DNA of 64,000 nt from Symsagittifera roscoffensis (taxonomy: Eukaryota; Xenacoelomorpha; Acoela; Convolutidae), in the NCBI RefSeq assembly GCF_963678635.1, contig NC_087069.1, positions 48,682,222 to 48,746,221 on the forward strand. The letters run 5' to 3'. Positions 10,813-20,924 of this stretch are shown here, piece by piece (position 1 is the first letter of the stretch; every line of letters starts with the position of its first letter). The notes under the pieces are model-generated. The model saw only the letters and a program-made list of their open reading frames with translations. It searched no databases and had not been told where the DNA came from. The translations under genes and the position numbers were made by a program.

Positions 10813-11742
10813 ATGCCAAACGCCGCAGAGTCATTACAAATGACGATGAACCCATATCTCATGGGAGGATCATCAATAACATCAAATAAACCACTCGTGG
10901 TTTTTACAGGAACAGATCCTGAATACTCAGTAGAAGATTACTTAAACGCAGTCACAATTCTAAATATAGGACCTGAACCAATAAATACACCACTCCATCA
11001 AAATTGGATCCATCGCCGCACAGCGTTAATACAAACGACATTAGACGGCGCAGCACAAAAATGGTTCTCAGTACTACCTATAGAAATAAAATCAGATTGG
11101 AAAAGATTCACACAAGAATTTTCAAAAATGTTTGATTCTGAAAGAAACAAACAACATCAAAGAGTTTTATGTAATGAAATCAGAAGATTACCAAATGAAA
11201 CAATGAAACAACTAGCAGTTAGAATCGAAACACTAGTTCGAAAAGCATATTCACTTAATACGCATGATTACAAAAACACCAAAATGACAGAAATCTTAAC
11301 GATGACCTTAACACCACAATTAAGAAAAATTGCAAAAAAGAAAAGAGCATCTCATCCTTCCTCAATTCGAGAACCCGATTTAGACTTCAGAAAACTAGTT
11401 GATAAACTAGAACAAGCAGAAATCACAATGAAACTCGAAGAAACCGAAAATCTGAAGTTACAATATGTTAATCACATTGAAACAAAAACTACACACATAA
11501 ACAATATACAAGAAACAGATATAGACCTATCTGAAAAAATCACTGAAATTCTAAACATCTATGAAAAGAATCCAAATTGGAAAGGCAAACCATCTTTTAA
11601 GAAATGGTGTAATTATTGTCGACGATACGGACACAGTATCTCAGAATGTAGACAAAAACAGCAAGACAACCAAAAAAAACCTTCAAAACACAAGGAACCA
11701 AACAAATCATTTTACCAATATATGAAAAAAGACCAAAATTAA
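10813..11742 (+). CDS. Gag: capsid and CCHC zinc knuckle
   Basis: A 309-codon frame from an ATG. Residues about 25-150 resemble a Ty3/Gypsy capsid (retrotransposon-gag domain): VVFTGTDPEYSVEDYL, then AAQKWF and DWKRFTQEF. A helical Lys-rich linker follows (about 155-235), then a CCHC knuckle (CNYCRRYGHSISEC, about 273-286) for binding genomic RNA. It ends at a TAA at 11,740, directly followed in the same frame by the Arg/Ser/Asn-rich tail and the protease. The other gag copy at the window start has CTA at this codon, so the stop is probably a mutation in a Gag-Pro reading frame rather than a natural end. Gag assembles cytoplasmic particles. Confidence 0.85.
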   Translation: MPNAAESLQMTMNPYLMGGSSITSNKPLVVFTGTDPEYSVEDYLNAVTILNIGPEPINTPLHQNWIHRRTALIQTTLDGAAQKWFSVLPIEIKSDWKRFTQEFSKMFDSERNKQHQRVLCNEIRRLPNETMKQLAVRIETLVRKAYSLNTHDYKNTKMTEILTMTLTPQLRKIAKKKRASHPSSIREPDLDFRKLVDKLEQAEITMKLEETENLKLQYVNHIETKTTHINNIQETDIDLSEKITEILNIYEKNPNWKGKPSFKKWCNYCRRYGHSISECRQKQQDNQKKPSKHKEPNKSFYQYMKKDQN

Positions 11743-13752
11743 CCAAACAAAAATGTATACAGTAATAATGGCTCTGGAAAACAGTTTGCAAATAATCAAA
11801 ATTATTCTCGAAATCAATCACCATATAACTCTAATTATAGAGGTAGATCACCTGAACAAAGAAATTCTAGAAATTTTTCACAAAATAGATATAGCAGATC
11901 AAATAGCCGAAACAACTACCCACGATCAAACTCAAACTCGATGCAACAACAATCATCAAGTTACCAACCAAACAGAAACAGAAGCTCTTCAAACAATCAT
12001 TCACGAAATTCATCTTATAATAGAAATAGACACTATTCAAAAAATGGGAACCGAAACTATTCGAACAACAGAAATAGAAGCTATTCTAACAACCGTAATA
12101 ATCATCCAAACAATAGATCACGGAATAACTCATATAATAGATCAAATAATCATCGATCAAATAACAATCAATACATTAGATCGAGAAACAGTTCACAAAA
12201 TCGAAATTCCAGTTATAATAGCAGATATAGAAATTATTCACAATCACCACATAGGAATAATAATGGTTATCACAATTCCCAATATCGACAAAGAAGCAAT
12301 ACACCAAAGCAACAAAGACAAATAAACCAAGTACAAACAAGCTACGAAATAACTTCGGACCCCCCAGGTATTGATAACACAGAGGAATTACAAGTAAACG
12401 ACATTAATTGCGAATCAACAGACAGTGAAAGCGACACAGATAACAATATTTTAATTAACATGATAACTGTCGACAATGACTACGAATCAGTCACATATGA
12501 AGAACCTTTTACTTCACATAAATACGAAAATCAACTAGAACTCCTAAATAATTATTATTTAGGACCAAACAGTAATTCTACACAAATCAACCAAGGAGCA
12601 CATAAAATTAGCACGGAAAATTCATCAAATCAAAACGAAATGAAAAATTTAACCACAAATCATATATACCAAAACGTACAAAAAGAACCGCCACGAGAAA
12701 AAATTTGGACAATTCAATTTCTTTTTGAAAGCCCAAGAAGCAAAGAATTTCAACCACCAGATCTTGAAATTGATTTTTTGATCGACTCAGGCGCAGAATC
12801 AAATATCATCAATATTCCTACATGGAATGAAATAAGATCATTACATCCAAATCTAAAACCATTAGTACCATCTAGTAAGTTAGCAACAGCACAAGGATCA
12901 ATGTTAACAAATTATGGAAAAATCCAACTATTCCTTGTTCCCACAAGAACAATGGAACAAAACAAAATACTAAATAAGCCATTCAAACAGATATTTCATA
13001 TTACGGATATTAAACACAATATCATAGGTAGACCATTTATTACTAAGTATATACCAACCATAAATATACTAAATAGCAAACTACACATAAAAGATAAATA
13101 CACAAAGATAAAAAATACCGCTTTAACATTCTTCCAAAGATTAAACAAGCAACCACCATTTTTCTCAAAATTCTACCCAATTTTTAACCAAGAACGAAGA
13201 CACCTGAACCCATTATCAGGAACTGTCTACAAATTCTCAATAAAACAAGTCCATCAATATAATACAAATCAAAATAGACAAAAACTATTTATGTCAGATT
13301 TTGAATTCAGACCAATTCATAAATTTTTCAAAATAACCATATCATCAATAAGATATGAAAAAGACATCAACTCAGATATTATTTCACTCCACGTATATAA
13401 TAATACATCAAATAAAATCACACTACCCCTAGGACTATTAGGATATTGCGAAACAAACGCAACAACTTCACCTGTACAAGAAAAAGCCTACAGAGTAAAT
13501 AATATATTACAATTACTTGACATTTGTCAATCCACTATTCTTAATGAAGAATTATCCATTAATAATTTAATAAGTAATGAAAAAAGAAATACAGATTATT
13601 TCACTAAAACCCCATGTTTCAAACCAACTTTTGATATAACAAAATATACAAAAAATCAACAGAAATTTTTGACTATGTTTAATTTCCAGCATTCACAATT
13701 AACACAAAGTGACTTTGATAGACTAGCACAACAACTATTAAAATATTCATAA
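11743..13752 (+). CDS. Gag tail plus retropepsin-like aspartic protease
   Basis: Continues the Gag frame after the TAA at 11,740; the first ATG is at 11,941. The first 200 or so residues are low-complexity Ser/Arg/Asn/Tyr, likely a nucleic-acid-binding nucleocapsid tail. An acidic stretch follows. The protease has its catalytic DSGA at 12,784-12,795 within FLIDSGAESNI, with a hydrophobic-hydrophobic-Gly element (HNIIGR) about 80 residues later, as in retropepsins. A 230-residue linker of unknown role leads towards the reverse transcriptase. A TAA at 13,750 and another at 13,828 interrupt the same frame before the RT. The protease would cut the Gag-Pol precursor within particles. Confidence 0.8.
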   Translation, partial: PNKNVYSNNGSGKQFANNQNYSRNQSPYNSNYRGRSPEQRNSRNFSQNRYSRSNSRNNYPRSNSNSMQQQSSSYQPNRNRSSSNNHSRNSSYNRNRHYSKNGNRNYSNNRNRSYSNNRNNHPNNRSRNNSYNRSNNHRSNNNQYIRSRNSSQNRNSSYNSRYRNYSQSPHRNNNGYHNSQYRQRSNTPKQQRQINQVQTSYEITSDPPGIDNTEELQVNDINCESTDSESDTDNNILINMITVDNDYESVTYEEPFTSHKYENQLELLNNYYLGPNSNSTQINQGAHKISTENSSNQNEMKNLTTNHIYQNVQKEPPREKIWTIQFLFESPRSKEFQPPDLEIDFLIDSGAESNIINIPTWNEIRSLHPNLKPLVPSSKLATAQGSMLTNYGKIQLFLVPTRTMEQNKILNKPFKQIFHITDIKHNIIGRPFITKYIPTINILNSKLHIKDKYTKIKNTALTFFQRLNKQPPFFSKFYPIFNQERRHLNPLSGTVYKFSIKQVHQYNTNQNRQKLFMSDFEFRPIHKFFKITISSIRYEKDINSDIISLHVYNNTSNKITLPLGLLGYCETNATTSPVQEKAYRVNNILQLLDICQSTILNEELSINNLISNEKRNTDYFTKTPCFKPTFDITKYTKNQQKFLTMFNFQHSQLTQSDFDRLAQQLLKYS

Positions 13753-15444
13753 GTCTACGCAACATCAAAATTTGATGTAGGAAAAGTCAACTCATATCTA
13801 CACCTTCCATTAAAACCAGACGCAGTTTAAAAAAAACAAAGAGCGAGTAAAGTGCCAATTCACTTACATGATAAAGTCAACAGATTATTAGATATTTTAG
13901 AACAATATGAAATTATATCACCAGTAAACAAAGAAGAACAGCCAAAAGGAAACACATTTATCAACCCCGTAATCATTTTAGCAAAAGGCGAATCACTAAA
14001 GATAGTTTTAGACGCCAGATATCTCAATTCACTAATTGATGAATCTAAATGTAATTGGCCCATTGAACCTATACAAGTAATTTTAACAAAAATTAATGGA
14101 AAATATTTCACAACTGCAGACATGATCAGTGCTTATAACCAAATGCCTTTAGGCGAACAATCACGACGTCTAACACAATTCGTTATTGGAAACCAACAAT
14201 ACGAATTTAATCGATTATTCTTTGGTATATCCATAGGACCAGCAGCTTTTTCAGCTTTTATGAGCAAAATTTTTAGACCACTAATATTAAAGAAAAACGC
14301 AATCACATATTTAGACGATGTCTTTATGCAATCACAAACTAAAGACGAAATGTTTACAGTTTTAGAACAATATCATAAAATTCTTCACAAAGAAAATCTG
14401 AAAGCAGCCCCAGATAAATCACATTTCTTTTTAACACGAGTAAAATTTTTAGGACATAACATAGAACAAAATACCATTACCCCATTAAAATCACGCATTG
14501 ATGCAATCCAAAAACTCCAACCACCGACAAATAAAAAGAAGATTCAAGAATTCCTTGGAATGCTAAATTTTTTAAGTAAATACGTTTATAAAATGCAACT
14601 ATACTTAAGACCTTTTTATAACATCCTTAGACAACAAAATAATTTTGAATGGACCACAGAGCACCAAGTACGACTTGAGGAAGTGAAAAAACTCTTAACG
14701 GAACAAATATTAAACACAATTCCAGACCCAAATCAACCATTTTACGCTATGTGCGATGCTTCAAATTTTGGCATCGGCGCAGCACTATTACAATCACATA
14801 ATGGAACAAATAAAATGAATTTAATATCAGCAAATTCACGACTTTTTACTCAAGCCGAATTACGACTCTCTACACTAATGAGAGAATGTACAGCAATCAT
14901 TTATACACTAACCGAATATGAATTTCTAATACTTGGATCAAAACATCCAACTGTTCTATTCACAGATCATAAACCAATTATATTTCTTTTTACACAAAAA
15001 TCAAATCCAAATCATAGAGTATATAGACTTCAACTAATTCTAAGGAAATTCCCAAACCTACACATAGTTTGGACAGCAGGAAAAAACCCTGCATTACCAG
15101 ACACCTTAAGTAGAAATACACCACCAGAACTACTTACACGAAAAACTACAGTTGAAATCCCAAAAACTATTAAGTTCTTTCTCGCAAAAGACGAAACATC
15201 ACCCCGATTAGAATGCAAATACGCAGTAAAAACTGACATTGACCAAACACAAATAAATAATCTACAACATTTTCCACTCTATCTAGATTGCCAAGACAAT
15301 CACTACGAAGTTAATTTATTAGATACATTAACATTTAAACCTATTCCACACTCACAATGGATAAAAAACAATATCCAACAAAAGAAAGTCAAACAACAAT
15401 CACATAAAAAGGATCTTTTTCCTCTAATCGAAAAAGAAAACTGA
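13753..15444 (+). CDS. Reverse transcriptase and RNase H
   Basis: Same frame as gag and protease; there is no good internal ATG, so it was presumably made as part of a Gag-Pro-Pol product. RT signs: FTTADMISAYNQMPL (catalytic Asp), FGISIGPAAF, and YLDD at 14,308-14,319 holding the two metal-binding Asp, followed by FLGH and FLGMLNF of the thumb/connection. RNase H follows: MCDASNFGIGAAL, RECTAIIY and FTDHKP supply the acidic residues. Ty3/Gypsy enzymes usually read Y[IL]DD, as here. A TAA at 13,828 lies just before the RT and a TGA at 15,442 ends the frame before the integrase; both look like disabling changes. It copies element RNA to DNA and removes the RNA strand. Confidence 0.88.
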
Positions 15445-15556
15445 ACTGATAAAATAAATTTATCAGGACCCCAAGTCCAAGATACAAAATATACACTTAA
15501 TCAAGTTTTTAACCTTCGTGACCCACTTGATACAATTCCCCTAACAAAAGTAGAAA

Positions 15557-16099
15557 TTGACAATATTTTTCTCCCACCAACAGAAAGAATCACAACTTTT
15601 GAAACAATATCAAAATTTAGACCCAGTAATCAGACAACTCAAATCATGGCATAAATATAAAACAAAACCAGCAAAAGCTGATACCACAATTCTAGGAAAC
15701 AAAACACTTCTTCGATATTTTCGAAAATTTAATAACACATCAATAAATGAAAACACAGATCTTTTAGAATACCAATTAGATGATGCTAAAGTCCCCTGTC
15801 TCCCTTTAAGTATGATATTGATAGCATTCAATATCACTCATACACAAAATACAAAAGGACACTCAGGATCAGAAAAAACATATTCAAATTTTACACAAAA
15901 TTTTTATTTCCCAAACGCTCCAATATGGATAAAAGTATTATGCAATGATTGTATGATATGTCAACTGAATAAACCTTATCCAAATCAAAAACAAATAGCA
16001 CAAAAACAAGATTTTAGAGGACAAAGTTTTTATTTTAATCACAGGATATCATTTGACACAAAAGGACCAATTTCCCCATCTTCAGAAGGAAATTCATAG
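15557..16099 (+). CDS. Integrase N-terminal part (HHCC zinc domain), frame-shifted
   Basis: Shifted one frame from the RT. After a linker (SQLLKQYQNLDPVIRQLKSW) it contains the integrase zinc-binding domain: HTQNTKGHSG gives the two His and CNDCMIC the Cys pair. The first catalytic Asp of the core lies in ISFDTKGP (codon 16,055-16,057). The frame closes at a TAG at 16,097, while the rest of the integrase continues in the neighbouring frame from about 16,095. A single-base change between the first and second catalytic residues therefore splits the enzyme. The RT frame stays open to about 15,650, so the upstream frame change lies between 15,557 and 15,650. Confidence 0.8.
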   Translation: MTIFFSHQQKESQLLKQYQNLDPVIRQLKSWHKYKTKPAKADTTILGNKTLLRYFRKFNNTSINENTDLLEYQLDDAKVPCLPLSMILIAFNITHTQNTKGHSGSEKTYSNFTQNFYFPNAPIWIKVLCNDCMICQLNKPYPNQKQIAQKQDFRGQSFYFNHRISFDTKGPISPSSEGNS

Positions 16100-16101
16100 C
16101 A

Positions 16102-17316
16102 ATGGTTATTGTTGATGCATTTACACATTATGTAGCACTTAACCCAGTACCACATTGTAACGCTTATTACGCTTACACGACACTCTACGAACACTGGATA
16201 GCAAAGTTTGGACTACCAGAAATTTTAGTAACAGACAATGGAACAGAATTTATTAACAATGAAATAATCACATTCTGCCACCTATATAATATCAAACACA
16301 AACCACGTACATCTCATGCACCTTGGACAAATGGATTAGTCGAAGGCATGAATCGTTCTTTACAAGAATACCTAAGATGTATCATAAACGGATATGACGC
16401 AAAATACACAGAATGGTCAACAGATGTAAAGCTATTCCCATTAGCATACAACTCACAAATAACGACAACTTTAGGAATGTCTCCATATGAAATGGTTTTT
16501 AACCAGAAACCAAGAAAACCAATAATGTTCACCGCAAATGCACATAAAAATGCACAAGGATATTGCACACCGACTAAAGATTCAATATGTTATAATCTAC
16601 CATTGCATACACATGATGAAGATCATTTTCATCATCCACAAATTCTCAAACTAGCCTCCGGTACACACACCGAATGGATTTTAAACAGAGATAAAAAACA
16701 TAACGAAATTTATCAAAAGGTAACAAAAAAATTGTTACAACGACAAAACATTAATCAGCAAAGATTTACACCAGCCACCGATCTAAAAATAGGAACATTT
16801 GTTTTAATACCTAATTTTCAAACACAAAAAGGAATTTCTAAAAAATTACAACCACTTCGAAAAGGACCCTACCAAATAATCGACAAACCAACTGAATTCA
16901 CATATAAACTTATAGATACAGCAAAAAAAGAAATTGCTCAACACAGAAACAATTTATTACCTTATTATCCAAAAGAATACGCTTTACGCGAATTAACTCA
17001 ACTATATTCTTTCACCGGTTTAAAAGTTATTCAAAATAACACACAAATAGAACGAAAATTAGATGGAAATCATAAAAATCAAGATACACAAGTTCAAAAA
17101 CAAGACAAAATTCACAAAGACGCAAACACTCAAAAAACAAATAATTTAGAAAAAGAAAGAAAAAATAGAAAAATGATGGAAAAAATCTTACCACAAGAAC
17201 AGAAAGAAAAATCTACACATAGAGAATCATCAAGAATTAGAAACCAACCACGAAAAAATTATAAAACATTCATCCCACAATCTAAAATATTAAAGAAAGT
17301 TGAATTTCACAACTGA
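16102..17316 (+). CDS. Integrase core and GPY/F C-terminal part
   Basis: Continues the integrase in the original pol frame. VTDNGTEF carries the second catalytic Asp (16,234) and NGLVEGMNRSL the Glu (16,342), 35 residues apart; the first Asp is about 59 residues earlier in the preceding frame. This is the D-D-35-E pattern of retroviral and Ty3 integrases. The C-terminal region includes KLQPLRKGPYQI, the GPY/F module found in Ty3/Gypsy and gammaretroviral integrases. A Lys/Gln-rich tail of about 100 residues follows before a TGA. It would insert the DNA copy into host chromosomes. Confidence 0.85.
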   Translation: MVIVDAFTHYVALNPVPHCNAYYAYTTLYEHWIAKFGLPEILVTDNGTEFINNEIITFCHLYNIKHKPRTSHAPWTNGLVEGMNRSLQEYLRCIINGYDAKYTEWSTDVKLFPLAYNSQITTTLGMSPYEMVFNQKPRKPIMFTANAHKNAQGYCTPTKDSICYNLPLHTHDEDHFHHPQILKLASGTHTEWILNRDKKHNEIYQKVTKKLLQRQNINQQRFTPATDLKIGTFVLIPNFQTQKGISKKLQPLRKGPYQIIDKPTEFTYKLIDTAKKEIAQHRNNLLPYYPKEYALRELTQLYSFTGLKVIQNNTQIERKLDGNHKNQDTQVQKQDKIHKDANTQKTNNLEKERKNRKMMEKILPQEQKEKSTHRESSRIRNQPRKNYKTFIPQSKILKKVEFHN

Positions 17317-17874
17317 AATTATTTTTTTCTTCAGAACATTTTCATCTCAATATCCATCTTAGACATTCTCACTTTCGCATTTTCCAAATAACATGCTGAA
17401 AATAACACCAAAACTCTAGTTCAAAATCAACCAATAAGATTCACTCAAATCAACCACTTTCGACTCTCTGAAAAATACCAACCTCTTAGCAGATAGATAT
17501 CAATCTCCAGGCATATCTGTAACTATAACTTTACAACCTCCAGGTCAAAAATAAGCAACTCTCTAAACTTTGACAACTAAAATAAATACCACGATAATCT
17601 TCCAACCCTCCCCTATCTAATAACCAAAAGATCAACAATATTTTCCCAAAATTACTTCCAAAACCCCCCAACCAAAAATGGCAAATTAGCCTAAAGAAAA
17701 AATGAACCATGATCATTTAGCCTAAAGTACAAATTTCTCAAAAATACCTCAGATTACCCACCAAATAAAAATAAAGTCAAGAAGACCTCCCGAGCACCAT
17801 AAAAATAAGCCCCCAACAATTTTTCAAGAAACTCAACCCACTTGTCAAAAAATCAATAAATAATCCGACCACAC
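17317..17874. other. Pol-to-env spacer, non-coding
   Basis: No supported coding region. It is C/A-rich and G-poor on the + strand, like the rest of the element, so it belongs to the element rather than to flanking DNA. Confidence 0.45.
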
Positions 17875-18168
17875 TTGAATATAGCCTCAGCAATTCAAAA
17901 AATATTCGACGAACGGATCGTTTTCTCAAATGCTTCTCTCTTCTACGGTTCTCTTCCTAAAAATACATTTCTAAACATTTTTCTCAAACGTTTCCTAATT
18001 TCAAAATTTTTCATAATATTTTTTACCGACATTTTTGAACTTTTTATAGTAATTCTAATAATTTTCATAAACGTAATTTTGATTTTCTATACCCTCTACG
18101 CCCTATATTCCTATTGTTCCCTACTCATTGATCATATATACAGGTACGATAATTTCAAATTTATTTAA
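17875..18168 (+). CDS. Small hydrophobic frame between pol and env
   Basis: An open frame of 97 codons starting at TTG (no ATG). Residues about 55-90 form a long hydrophobic stretch (FELFIVILIIFINVILIFYT) long enough for one or two membrane spans. It ends at a TAA whose last base is followed directly by the ATG of the next small frame. No family recognised. AT-rich DNA rich in TTT/ATT codons easily gives such frames by chance, so this is only a candidate accessory protein. Confidence 0.25.
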   Translation: MNIASAIQKIFDERIVFSNASLFYGSLPKNTFLNIFLKRFLISKFFIIFFTDIFELFIVILIIFINVILIFYTLYALYSYCSLLIDHIYRYDNFKFI

Positions 18169-18321
18169 ATGATAAGAACAATTTTTAGTAGAACAGATCT
18201 TTTTCTACTATTTCTAATCTTTCTCACATTTGTAACATCCCAATTTATGACAATATGTAAATGTATAAAAAAGGCAATAGTAACATTTGCATTAGCCACA
18301 ATCCTTTTGATTCTCTTTTGA
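18169..18321 (+). CDS. 50-residue hydrophobic frame with signal-like start
   Basis: ATG-started and immediately after the preceding stop in the same frame. It has two hydrophobic segments (LFLLFLIFLTFVTS and AIVTFALATILLILF) separated by a short Cys/Lys-containing turn (ICKCIKK). The first resembles a signal peptide with a likely cleavage site after TSQF. It could be a tiny membrane protein or a leader exon. A following P/S-rich frame opens 32 bases later in another frame. No family recognised. Confidence 0.25.
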   Translation: MIRTIFSRTDLFLLFLIFLTFVTSQFMTICKCIKKAIVTFALATILLILF

Positions 18322-18352
18322 ATACTATAACAAACATAAATCTTCTCACTAA

Positions 18353-19474
18353 ATTCTACAAAATTGCAAACACACTTTCAAAATTGCTAACCAAACACCC
18401 CCATATCAGTCTCCACCGACAACTTCCCAAGAAAACCCAACAGTACCAACAACTAATCAAAACGCCCAAACATCCACACGAATTTCATTTCAAGATAACC
18501 CATATACTTTTGAGCGACAAGCCCCCTTATCTGAACCCTTAGAACCAGTTCAAAGACAAGCATCATTGAGTGAACCAACATACAATTTATACCCCACACT
18601 ACAACAAGACTTAAACCGAATCCGATACATTAGTCAAAATCAGAATACACTCGAAGTAAAAAGACAAATCATACATCCAAGAAGAAATAGAAATTTTCAA
18701 ACTCCCAGAATTACCTTTAGTATACCACAATCTCCAACACCATCATCTTCCGAAAATTCCAGTGCAACACTACCAGATACACCAACTCTAACTCCTAATA
18801 TTCACTCAGAAAATTTAGGATCAACACCAACCTCAGCACAAATACGTGAAAACCCTTTTAATCCACCAAACCCAAACGAACGTTTACCTCATTGGGCAAC
18901 ACAATCCTACTCACAAGGAGAACCTAACCTAGTTAACAACCCAATAGATACTTCGTCAGAAACTACATTTTCATCCTTACCAGAAACACTATCACTTCCA
19001 TCAACACCATCCTTAAATCAAATTTCACCATCGATTTTTCCCCTCAACATCTCACATGATATTGAAGCTAGATATAGTGAACATTCTACAAATATACCCC
19101 TCAGATTAGATTGGAATACACCTGTAGCACCACCTCCATTGTTAGGACAACATAACGAAAGCCACCGACTACACAGTTGGGCAATAAACCGACTACAATA
19201 CAGACAAGATATCCACGAAGATATCCGAGAACATAATGTTCAAATACTAAATCAAAACAGCCTTCAATTAAAATTCGAAATCACAGTTAAACTTAATAAC
19301 ATCGTCCAGCATCCTTTTCCACTCAGCCCCTCTAACATTACAGCTCAAACACTACCACCACCATTTTTTACAACAGAAGTAATATACAAATACGATAGAT
19401 TTACAAAAACCACAATTGGATATATAACATTTTATAACCCATATTCAGGACTATCGTACACATGTATCTTTTAA
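18353..19474 (+). CDS. Pro/Ser/Thr-rich protein directly before env, unrecognised
   Basis: A 373-codon open frame beginning after a stop at 18,350, with no ATG near its start; the nearby sequence CCATATCAG could be a 3' splice site, so it may be a second exon of a subgenomic mRNA. The first 200 residues are rich in Pro, Ser, Thr, Asn and Gln and probably disordered. The last 110 are more ordered (HSWAINRLQYRQDIHEDI, then an alternating pattern with IGYITFYNPYSGLSY). It overlaps the env start codon by 13 bases. No premature stop occurs, unlike its neighbours. It might be an accessory protein or a long Env leader. Confidence 0.45.
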   Translation: MLQNCKHTFKIANQTPPYQSPPTTSQENPTVPTTNQNAQTSTRISFQDNPYTFERQAPLSEPLEPVQRQASLSEPTYNLYPTLQQDLNRIRYISQNQNTLEVKRQIIHPRRNRNFQTPRITFSIPQSPTPSSSENSSATLPDTPTLTPNIHSENLGSTPTSAQIRENPFNPPNPNERLPHWATQSYSQGEPNLVNNPIDTSSETTFSSLPETLSLPSTPSLNQISPSIFPLNISHDIEARYSEHSTNIPLRLDWNTPVAPPPLLGQHNESHRLHSWAINRLQYRQDIHEDIREHNVQILNQNSLQLKFEITVKLNNIVQHPFPLSPSNITAQTLPPPFFTTEVIYKYDRFTKTTIGYITFYNPYSGLSYTCIF

Positions 19475-19980
19475 AGATATTACTATTTTTAAACATCCTT
19501 TTTCTTACACTTTCCGAACAAAACATAAGTCCATCTCCTCGGACAGGACCTCAAGATTTACTAGTAACACATTATAATTGTGAAGAAAACGAACAACAAA
19601 CATTACAAAAATATGCAATAAATCAAGTTACACAATGCGAAAAAGAACCACAAGCTATTGAAACTACAAACGTAATGGCAACACTATACTTAAAAGCCCG
19701 AGCAACGACAGTCACCGGATATAAATTTACAGCAAGATTTTCCGAAAAGAAAGTACACTGCTCACAATTTTCAAACGGAAATAAAAATAGACTAGATCAC
19801 GAATCGTTTTACCAAAGTAATATAGAAAGACTTTTACATCTCAATCCCGATGATTGTAAAGTCGAATTACACAGGTTAAACCTTACAAAAAACAAACACT
19901 CAGACAGACAAATAGTACACTTCCATGTTTTAGCGACTCTGTACACCAAGCAGAACTTGAACGCTATCAAGGACATATAA
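19462..19980 (+). CDS. Env-like glycoprotein, N-terminal part with signal peptide
   Basis: ATG start with a clear signal peptide (LLKILLFLNILFLTLS, cleavage near residue 19). The mature part has regularly spaced Cys, beginning with a YNC segment and a QC about 20 residues later, and one N-glycosylation-type site near the end. The pattern recalls the class III, gB-like glycoproteins that chuviruses share with some insect and crustacean LTR elements; this is from memory of the family, not a search. The frame closes at 19,978, while the protein continues in another frame from about 19,925. An envelope would be made on the rough ER and inserted in the surface membrane. Confidence 0.6.
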   Translation: MYLLKILLFLNILFLTLSEQNISPSPRTGPQDLLVTHYNCEENEQQTLQKYAINQVTQCEKEPQAIETTNVMATLYLKARATTVTGYKFTARFSEKKVHCSQFSNGNKNRLDHESFYQSNIERLLHLNPDDCKVELHRLNLTKNKHSDRQIVHFHVLATLYTKQNLNAIKDI

Positions 19981-20123
19981 AATTAGACGACAAATATCCA
20001 TTTAATGGCGCACACGGACGTTTAACTTACGATCCTGAAGATAAACATTGGATTCCACACATTGGAATCAACGATCCCTCAAACTGCAAAGCAGATACAA
20101 AAAATAGAGGATACCAACAAATA

Positions 20124-20924
20124 ATGTTTTTTGATTGGAAAATACAACTAGAAAAAGTACAGCTCACACGAGATTTAGAAGATAACACAATGATCTATCA
20201 AGGAATTAGATTACCTTGTAAAAATGATCAAGGATATTGTGACCCTACAACGAGAACCCAAGCAACAATTGTTTGGTTTCCCGAAGACACTTGCACAACA
20301 TTTCAAGTAGCAAAGATACACGCTAGAATGATAGAATTTCACGAAAAGTATTTCATAGAATCCATCCCATATGAACAAGTAAACATACATCACAAACGCA
20401 GTTACGATTTCAAAAATCTAGATAATATAGAAAACAAATTTACACGTTTTCAAATCTACCACGAAACAGAATTTGCATGTAAATATGCAACTCCACTTAA
20501 CAAAACACAATACTCCGAAATACTTGTCGAATACGAACAAGGTTTCGACATGACCACCGGAAAAGATAAAGTAGACCCACACGCGACAGCAATATATAAA
20601 TACGACGGAAAACCCTACACTCCAGTTAATCTCCAAAAATCTAGAACTCATCCAGGAGGAAAATTAACATTAATTGACAGACACAGTGCACGATTACAAG
20701 AACTATCACTTCTGAATACAACATATTTCGGAAACATACATTATGACATTCACTTAGACATGAAACTAGACTACACAATTAGTAGAATTTTTCAAGAATT
20801 GTCACTCTCAGAATTAGAAACATTACATCGACTGTGCGAATTAGAAAGAACACAAATTTTACAATCACTCGCATTAGCAGTATTAAAAATACCCTTACGC
20901 AGGATATTTATTATCAGGAAATAG
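20124..20924 (+). CDS. Env-like glycoprotein, middle part
   Basis: This frame is open from about 19,925, so the ATG at 20,124 is not a real start. It continues the ectodomain with many Cys, for example LPCKNDQGYC and EDTCTTF, and a His/Lys-Arg-Ser stretch (HHKRSYDF near 20,390) that might be a protease cleavage site. The final part is helical (LSLSELETLHRLCELERTQI), as expected of a fusion-protein core. It stops at a TAG at 20,922, but the same frame resumes at once and is open for another 720 bases, so this is one gene with a premature stop. A short stretch just before the stop may hold two compensating indels. Confidence 0.6.
   Translation: MFFDWKIQLEKVQLTRDLEDNTMIYQGIRLPCKNDQGYCDPTTRTQATIVWFPEDTCTTFQVAKIHARMIEFHEKYFIESIPYEQVNIHHKRSYDFKNLDNIENKFTRFQIYHETEFACKYATPLNKTQYSEILVEYEQGFDMTTGKDKVDPHATAIYKYDGKPYTPVNLQKSRTHPGGKLTLIDRHSARLQELSLLNTTYFGNIHYDIHLDMKLDYTISRIFQELSLSELETLHRLCELERTQILQSLALAVLKIPLRRIFIIRK

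Noticed and set aside
11753-12325. 190-codon frame overlapping the gag tail in another frame
   Set aside because: It is the shifted reading of the low-complexity Ser/Arg/Asn region; the Ile/Thr/His repeats mirror the main frame's codons.
9215-15444. A non-standard genetic code or systematic stop readthrough in the large element
   Set aside because: Both TAA and TGA interrupt it, frame changes also occur, and the second gag copy has a sense codon at one of the stops; decay is simpler.
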